From Leucocoprinus leucothites (Eukaryota; Basidiomycota; Agaricomycetes; Agaricales; Agaricaceae), in NCBI GenBank assembly GCA_013368445.1, contig JAACJO010000005.1, forward strand, positions 806,001-870,000: DNA of 64,000 nt. Reading direction: 5' to 3'. Shown in pieces: positions 57,288-64,000 of the stretch. The stretch's first letter is position 1, and each line of letters begins with the position of its first letter. Below the pieces are notes generated by a model. That model ran no database searches, was not told the DNA's origin, and saw only the letters and a list, made by a program, of their open reading frames with translations. The position numbers and the translations under genes were made by a program.

Positions 57288-60275
57288 TTAATGTCCCGTC
57301 AGTGTCGTTCCCGTTGCTGGTCTCGCCAGCGCCTCATCCACTGTCTTACTGCCAATCGTTGCACCAGAATCCTTCACCATCTCCCGCGCCGAGCCCTCCG
57401 CTAGCTTCTCGTCTACTTCTTCATCCCTCCCAGTACCGGTCACGCCACTGGCTGATCCCTTCTCAATATCAAGATTTGCATCCGCTGTTTCATCTTTTCC
57501 ATCCTTTCCACCTTGCTTCACGAAATTGCGTGAAAGGGAGTACTTCCTGATACCAAGGGCTGTACATGGGTTAGGAAACGTTATCTCGAGTTGACACATT
57601 ATTTCAACCCACTGAGCAGGAAACTGAAGCCCACAACCGGTGTCATGACTTTCCAGATGGTACTGATAGACCTTGCATATGAATCAATAACCAGAGCCCT
57701 CACTGCAGGATCCTATTATTTATCATATTGAGCGACCTCAGCCTCACGCCCACCGAGCTAACCACTTACTGCAATCGTCTTTAGCCTGCCCACACTTTGA
57801 CTCAGCGCCGTTGGGCTAGTGTCAAAGTCCAAGCTTGGGAAACTACGAATCTTCTTTGCCAACACCTACACATCGCCATCAAATATTGGTCGGCGTGTAG
57901 AGCCGGAACAGATCATACAACTCACACTTGTGTAAATGGCTTGTCCGACGGAGATTCCAACTGTTCCACCGAGCGTCCTAGCGCGAATGACGGGCATCAG
58001 TATACTTGACACGATCAAATGCTGATCTGGTCCTACCTAAGGAACCCGAACGTCGAAGTTGTCGTGGCCATGTCCTTCAACGGCATAGCGGCCTGGAGTG
58101 CAATAAGCGGCGTCTAAAAGATGAAATCACTGTCAGCCACTCTGGAAATTAATCCGTTCGCTTGTTTGCCTCTCACCTGGAATAAACTTCCAAGCCCTAG
58201 AGCCGTGATTAGCGGGAAAATCTCCTTCATGGCACTGCACATGTTAGATTCTCAGATTCGGATCAGCGATTGGTCCAAAGACTCACGTAGACGACGTTCC
58301 GGTAAGCATGATCATCAAACCCATGCCCAACGTAAATACTGCGAAGGACACCCAAATGATCACTCGGTAGCTTCCTGTTCGCGTGACAATGATACCAGAA
58401 AGAGCGGATGTGACTGAGCAACCAAGTGAAAAGGGTAGCATCCTATTTGACTTCCAGCACCCGTGAACCGTTGTTTCATGTAGATCACTCACTGAACTCC
58501 GGCTTTGGTAGCTGAGGCGCCGAGTACTTGATAGTACAGAGGGAGATAGAAAGCGCCTGAGGAGGGAAGATCAATGATCGATCAACGCTCGATTTCTATA
58601 CGAGAATTTACCACAGAAGAATGAAATGGCGTGTAGGAAGACGGTAATCAGAAGAATAGTCGTGGTTCTGGTCTAAAAAGTCCCATCAGTAACCGCTTTA
58701 GCTTTGATTCTCGACGCGCTGACCCTGAACAACCGCGGAGGAACGATAGGCGAACGTGTCGTGAGGTACTCGTTGATCCCAGCAGCCAGCAACGTCGTAA
58801 ACCCAATGGCGAGTAAAACGATAGTCGAGGTATGTGACCCTGTAACCTCTCAATAAGTATTGAGTCCGATCTTAAAAAGGCTAATCTCTTACAGCTCTTT
58901 TCGCTCTCGTTGAAGCCAAACAAGATACACAGAATACCACCCGTAATCAGAAGCAACCCTAGGAAGTCAAACTCTGCTACATGTTCACGGAACGATTTCC
59001 CTTGGCGAGGGTTGAGATTGAGGAAGAAAAACAGCATGAGCCCAGCGACCCCTCCCGTGGGCCTAGTGAGAAGTTAGATAATTGAATAGTTTCCAATAAC
59101 GTCCCTCTTTACAGATTAATGAAGAAACACCAACGCCAGGTAACGTGGTCCGTGAAAGCCTTGAAAAGGGTAAGAGCACAGAAAACCAGGAGAGAGTTGT
59201 CGAACATACACCACCCATGAGTGGGCCGACAACACTAATTAAAAGCGATCAGGACCCAGAAGAATCCAGTAAACGGTAAAAGGTACCTTGCAATAGCCCA
59301 AGTTGCTCCAAACAATCCGCCATATTTTCCACGACTAAAGGTAGTTAATACATCAGAGGGTGCAGCAAAACGGATCAACGTACTCCTGCAACGAAACGAT
59401 ATCACTGAGGGTTATATTCGCCTGTCAAAGATCATCAGAGGGATTTACGTCACGGGTTTTGAGCGGCAACATACCATTTGAATGATACCTCCTCCACCTA
59501 TGCCTTGCACGGCTCTCGCGACAATTAGCCAAGTCTGTCGGAAATGCTTGAGCATGCTTCCTGAAAGATATTTGGTTGAGAATCACCATGCTTTGCGCTG
59601 CACCACATAATGCCGAGCCGATCTATGAAATCATAAAGGGCAGTGAGCTAACTAAACAAAGTAAAGCGATCCGGATCACAAACCAGGAATATGAGGATAC
59701 TGGCGTACAGTATGGGCTTTCTGCCAGTGATATCTGACACCTTTCCGTAGAAGGGAGATAACCTGCATGACGGTGAACAACTACATTTTTAAGGGAAGCG
59801 TAAAAGTGCTTACGTTGCAGCCGACAGCATATAAGCCCTGCCGGATAGAAATATTATTAGATCCGAATAAACCCTGTCTCTCCAAAGGTACACTCACGTT
59901 CCCACCCAGCTGTACTGGCTGCCACCGCCAAGTTTGCTGACAATGGTGGGGAGAGCAGTGGCTACGATGGTCTGCCGTCATACGACTCCGTTAAGTGCTC
60001 GGAAAACGAGGGTAAAAGTTCCAAGCGACACACCTGATCTAAAGCCGAGAGGAAAATGCATAGCATCAAACCACCGAGTACCTGTTATCTGTGAGTCAAT
60101 CTCATTGGTAAGGGCTGACGCATATACATACAAGAGGCAAGTTGTTTTCAGGCAGGACATATTCCTCGTTCGCTTTCCATGCTCCACGGGCTTTGTTCTT
60201 TTCTTCCTTTGCTTTCTGCACCTCGATTTCCTGGCTGTGATTAGATGCACTTTCCTTCGCGCCTGAAGACATCAT
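57288..60275 (-). CDS. MFS multidrug transporter, DHA2 type
   Basis: Proton-driven drug exporter of the 14-helix class. After a charged start (MMSSGAKESASNHS, then many Lys/Glu) come LGGLMLCIFLSALDQTIVAT and ALPTIVSKLGGGSQYSWVGT, the DHA2 signature. Motif A is YGKVSDITGRKPILY; ARAVQGIGGGGIIQM and VVGPLMGG (motif C-like) follow; later FFINLPTGGVAGLMLFFFL and EFDFLGLLLITGGILCILFG. The C-terminal tail is Gly/Asp/Glu-rich (KQGGKDGKDETADANLDIEK). At least 15 short introns, so exon borders are approximate. Substrate unknown. Confidence 0.85.
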
Positions 60276-61190
60276 CACTTTTGCGGATTCTGGAGGGAGA
60301 GGGGGAAGGGGGGATTGCGGGAGAAGGGGATGGGGTAAAGAGAGGAAGAATGGGATGCTGGGAAGACAGGATTATTTTATGGTATTCCATGCTTATGATA
60401 GAACGCTTGAACGGGTTTATGCTGTCCATCGGAGGCCCTCCAAAAGGGTTGAGCCGCCACATTGCCGATCCTGCCGTCCAGGCATAAGTTGCGATGGTTC
60501 CTTGCAAGAACATGGTTAGTCTCGTTTTTTCTTCAGGATGCTCCGATCCTGTCGCCGTGACGACTTATAGAAAGCTAGCCGCCGGCAACTGTGATCACAC
60601 AAGACTTTCAGCCCAATCACTGAGCAGTAAACAAAGACGGAATTTGAAAATTGAATTCCCGCGGCAGCCGTTACATTGACGGTGGGCATTATTCGGTTAG
60701 GAGCGTACCGTTCCGTGGTTCCTTACCTTGTTGCGCAGCTGCCAGAGGGAAACGTGGGCGCTCGGCAGATCCTGGCATTTGAATGGTTGAGTCATGTCCC
60801 ATACGTGACAAACGAGATGATGAGAATGGTTATCTGATAAGAATCGAGCTCACTAAGACGGAATGTTGTTGCGCAAGTGGTACCCGGAGTCCAGGTCTAA
60901 AATCCGGCACTCCATCCGATGAACCCCTGGTTATAGCTATATAGAACATTGGAGTTCCTCTTTATTTTTTTAGGCATTTCTGAGCCACCCTATGTGGCGT
61001 GGTAGCACAACAGCAGCAGAGAATTCTCGTATTTGTTCAGGATGACTGATGTTATAACAAGATAATCGGAGCCGTTCTTTTTCGGAGTTATCCAGTCAGC
61101 CAAACCTTATCTGTCTCAAGATTTCTTTCAGTCTTTACTTCCATCTTCACCTTCACCTTTATTGCTTCTACTCCTAGAAAACACCCACAA
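60276..61190. promoter_or_regulatory. Divergent promoter region MFS transporter/Ran, about 915 bp
   Basis: Upstream regions of both genes. A TATA-like stretch (tagctatatagaac) lies near 60,935, and a pyrimidine-rich tract (ttcaccttcacctttattgc) directly precedes the Ran ATG, as is common for strongly expressed fungal genes. The role of both is inference. No gene seen. Confidence 0.4.
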
Positions 61191-62324
61191 ATGACTGATC
61201 AACAGACGAACCCCGCAACGATCCCCACATTCAAGCTCGTTCTCGGTAGGTTCTGTCGCTTTAGCTTGATTAGTTATATAACTGACAATTTTCACCACAT
61301 CTCTCATCGATCATTCCCCACTCGTCAATGACACGCTGTCCTCCTCTATCCATTACATACTTCGTAACGACGTGCATTTGATCTAAAATCGCGTAGTTGG
61401 TGACGGTGGCACTGGCAAAACCACCTTCGTCAAGGTGCGCGATACAGCTTTTGAGCAGTTTTCGATCGCGTCCTGATCCCCAAGCTTTATAGCGCCACTT
61501 GACTGGTGAATTCGAGAAGAAGTATATCGGTACGAAAAAAGTCCTTTCTGATATGGGCCCGATATCGCGCCGTGTTTTGTAATCCCTTTAGTCCCTTTGA
61601 TCTCATGACCAACGATTAACAGCAACTCTCGGTGTTGAGGTCCACCCTCTGTCTTTCACGACCAACTACGGCACCATCTGCTTCAATGTCTGGGACACGG
61701 CTGGACAAGAGAAGTTTGGTGGTCTGAGGGATGGTTACTACATCCAGGGCCAGTGTGGAATCATCATGTTCGACGTGACGTCTCGAATCACCTACAAGAA
61801 TGTTCCCAACTGGCATCGCGATCTCGAACGCGTTTGTGAAAACATCCCCATCGTCCTCTGCGGAAACAAAGTCGATGTCAAGGTGCGATCAATACTTTCT
61901 GGTAATTGTTGATCACTTCAACTTTTTCTTGCTTTTTCCAGGAACGCAAAGTGAAGACTGGTGCTGTCACCTTCCACCGCAAGAAGAACCTCCAGTACTT
62001 CGAGATCTCAGCTAAATCCAATTATAACTTCGAGAAGCCTTTCCTCTGGCTTGCGAAGAAGCTCGTGGGGTAAGACCTTCCGCGTTTCAACTCTTTTTCT
62101 TGGTTTGTCGCTGAAAAGAGCGTGTACAGGAACCCTGAACTTCAATTCGTTGCGGCCCCTGCCCTTGCTCCTGCTGAGGTTCAAGTTGACCCTGCACTCA
62201 TGAAGCAATATGAAGCCGAGTTGAAGCAGGCATGTCTCAGGAAAACTCAAATATTTCTTGTCTGACCAATTTTTCGCTTTAGGCCGAGCTCGTTCCCCTT
62301 CCCGAAGAGGAAGACGATCTCTAA
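61191..62324 (+). CDS. GSP1: Ran GTPase (Gsp1/Spi1)
   Basis: GTPase of nuclear transport and spindle assembly. Exons read [31 protein letters not shown] (P-loop), [87 protein letters not shown] and [20 protein letters not shown]. The C-terminus is acidic (PLPEEEDDL), replacing a lipid anchor, as in all Ran proteins. Full-length, about 215 residues, with six introns or so. Confidence 0.96.
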
Positions 62325-62512
62325 TCGTTCAGCTTTTACCCTGATGGGTTGCCTTTCATGCTCAGCTCCCTCCCTGATGTGACACTACGAATATTCCTTT
62401 GCCCTTCATCTTTTGCTCTGTAGCACGATTTTCGTAATTAAGCTTTCCTCTATACACTCTTGCCAAGATACAGTTTGTAAACCACTTCCATAAAATACTC
62501 GTGCGATTATCA

Positions 62513-64000
62513 TCAACAGGATTTATCCCTTTCAGCAGACAACAAGCACTTTAACATCGTCATCTGAAACACATTTAAGTATGCTTTGGTCCCTTGATCT
62601 GTTCGTGCAATGAGATGCCTGATTCGCGCGGCATCCAACGTACGGAAGAGGGTAAATTGCTGTTCTGTGGTGACGCCATTCAAAGCGAGGGGAACCACGA
62701 GTTCTTCCATTCCGCTTCTGGCGAAGAAGGTCCGGATGGTTTCCGAAACTCGATTTAAATCTGGTGGAATATGAATAGGACAGAAGTGGGATTGCGTTGT
62801 ATAAGAGGCATCATCATCGGTTCTTGGATGTTCGACAATAGTCGGAGCTTTTGCTTGCAAGATATCGATCAAAGGCTTTCGCGTTGAATGATGATTAGTC
62901 CCTGGCGCAAGTGTTCTGGTTCCCCTTGCACACCATAGGAGGTAGTACCGAACCGGCCAAGCATCTTCATAAGAGCATAGACGCGGCTCGTCTTTGAGCA
63001 CCTAGCCTCAAGCAGGACTTATCAAGCAGGTAATTAGCACAATTTATCTTCAGATACTCACCAACACGACAGCGCTTCTGAGCATTTCGGCGCTTGCTTG
63101 ACTGTAAGGCTTGTATCGATCGATGAATTTCTTGCCATGGCGGTGAGAGAGCTCCTACATCACACAGTCAAATGGTGGTCCTCTGATTCTCAATCAGGCT
63201 TACGATTATCCGGGAAAAGAAAGCTGGTTCCGTATCAAGTCCGGTTGCACGTTTTAAAACGGATAGAATGTCTGGAGCAGTTTTCAAGGCCTGCTGAGTT
63301 TCGTCGTCTGGCCACTGAAAGACAGTGTCGGCCCGTTCATAGCCAATCTGTAATTCGTCTGGCATGGAGCCGATGCCAGGATGATTCATTCCTTTAGAGC
63401 TTGTGCTGTTAACCAGCCGATCCGCAATGGTAGCTAGATCGAGTGCCGAAAAATTGTTGCGAGGAAGGCGATCGCAAAATTCCAGTCGTGCCTGTTCGGA
63501 CAGCGAAAGTAGTAACCTTAGGTGGTGATCGTGAATTAGCCCACTCTTTGCTAGGTTCGGAATGACATGGACAGCGTCAGAAAACTGTTGACGAAGGTTG
63601 ACTCGAATATCCTCGGGTATTGGTGGGAGGTAGCCACAGATTGCACATGGCGAGGGATGGGACTCCTTGCGATCTGCACCCCCAGCTGTACGTGACTGGG
63701 CTGATAGAGATGCTGTAGGTATGGTATGGCAAATAGGCGGAATGGGACTGCTACTGCTACTTTGGGAGGGACTTGGGGCAATCGACTGCGCGCGCCTCTT
63801 CGCAGCACTCTCTTTCCGGGTAATCACTGATGGAGGTGGTTTACCAATGAAAGTTACTATTCGCGGCCTAGGTTCGATGTCTGTTGAGGAGTCTTCATCA
63901 TTACGAGTATGGTTGGCATTAGACCCTGTGGTATTGTTGATATGTGAATTGCTGGGAGTCGCCGTGACTTGTCCTTTCTGTCTTTGGCTCCTCCGTCTCG
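62513..64000 (-). CDS. Protein of unknown function (5' end beyond window)
   Basis: I do not recognise this protein. The visible part has a Ser/Pro-rich, basic start region (RKESAAKRRAQSIAPSPSQS), then CAICGYLPPIPEDIRVNLRQ and helical sequence (HHLRLLLSLSEQARLEFCDR). After an intron (GTAAGC...TGTAG at about 63,215-63,167) it continues ELSHRHGKKFIDRYKPYSQA, then VLKDEPRLCSYEDAWPVRYY, LLWCARGTRTL, and a helical C-terminus (DLNRVSETIRTFFARSGMEE to FQMTMLKCLLSAERDKSC). The C-terminal part (MEELVVPLALNGVTTEQQFT and following) looks like a small helical domain, of SAM or DEATH-like size. Two introns seen. Probably specific to mushrooms. Confidence 0.65.

Noticed and set aside
51984..60275. Biosynthetic gene cluster (monooxygenase plus MFS transporter)
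   Set aside because: GID4 lies between them and there is no synthase, P450 or transferase; neighbours are housekeeping genes.

Overview
The window is nuclear DNA of a filamentous basidiomycete, most likely an Agaricomycete. The genes are intron-rich with many introns of about 45-65 bp, packed on both strands with short spacers, and the kinase domains are of the fungal tyrosine-kinase-like type that expanded in mushrooms. I recognise about 21 protein genes, a duplicated gene pair, two gene fragments and one gene of unknown function cut by the right edge. I saw no rRNA, tRNA, CRISPR array or intact transposon.

Layout, left to right: a Pot1-type telomere protein (3' end cut by the left edge); a secreted, probably membrane-anchored haem peroxidase; mitochondrial branched-chain 2-oxoacid dehydrogenase E1-beta; a CreC/WDR20 WD40 protein. 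From 7,941 to 21,294 lies a direct tandem duplication (units of about 6.3 and 7.0 kb). Each unit holds one large gene for a protein with three kinase-like domains; the outer units carry the 3' half of creC and the 5' half of an Apc15-like gene. Then follow methylenetetrahydrofolate reductase, Ypt6/Rab6, Tap42, Ogg1, Npr2, Uba3, Rcl1, Met8, Slt11/RBM22, a YeeE/YedE-type sulfur transporter, a DUF726 hydrolase, a LEA2-like membrane protein, an RNF212/Zip3-like RING protein, a JmjC protein, a Yck-type casein kinase I, a Baeyer-Villiger-type monooxygenase, Gid4/Vid24, a DHA2-type MFS drug transporter, Ran and an unknown gene.

Most genes are housekeeping and unrelated to each other, so this is not a biosynthetic cluster. 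Loose themes are nutrient and carbon signalling (CreC, Npr2, Tap42, Gid4, Yck), sulfur and one-carbon metabolism (MTHFR with a TCACGTGA promoter element, Met8, a YedE-like transporter) and genome maintenance or meiosis (Pot1, Ogg1, the RNF212-like protein). Many pairs are head to head with short shared promoters.

The most unusual content is the duplicated triple-kinase gene. Its first two domains have lost the catalytic motifs (pseudokinases) and the third keeps HGDLK and DFG. The three domains are bracketed by a recurring helical segment with introns at equivalent places. Coding indels between the two copies are in frame, while the neighbouring creC fragment is broken, so both kinase copies look maintained. 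The parental creC gene itself ends in an apparent one-base frameshift.
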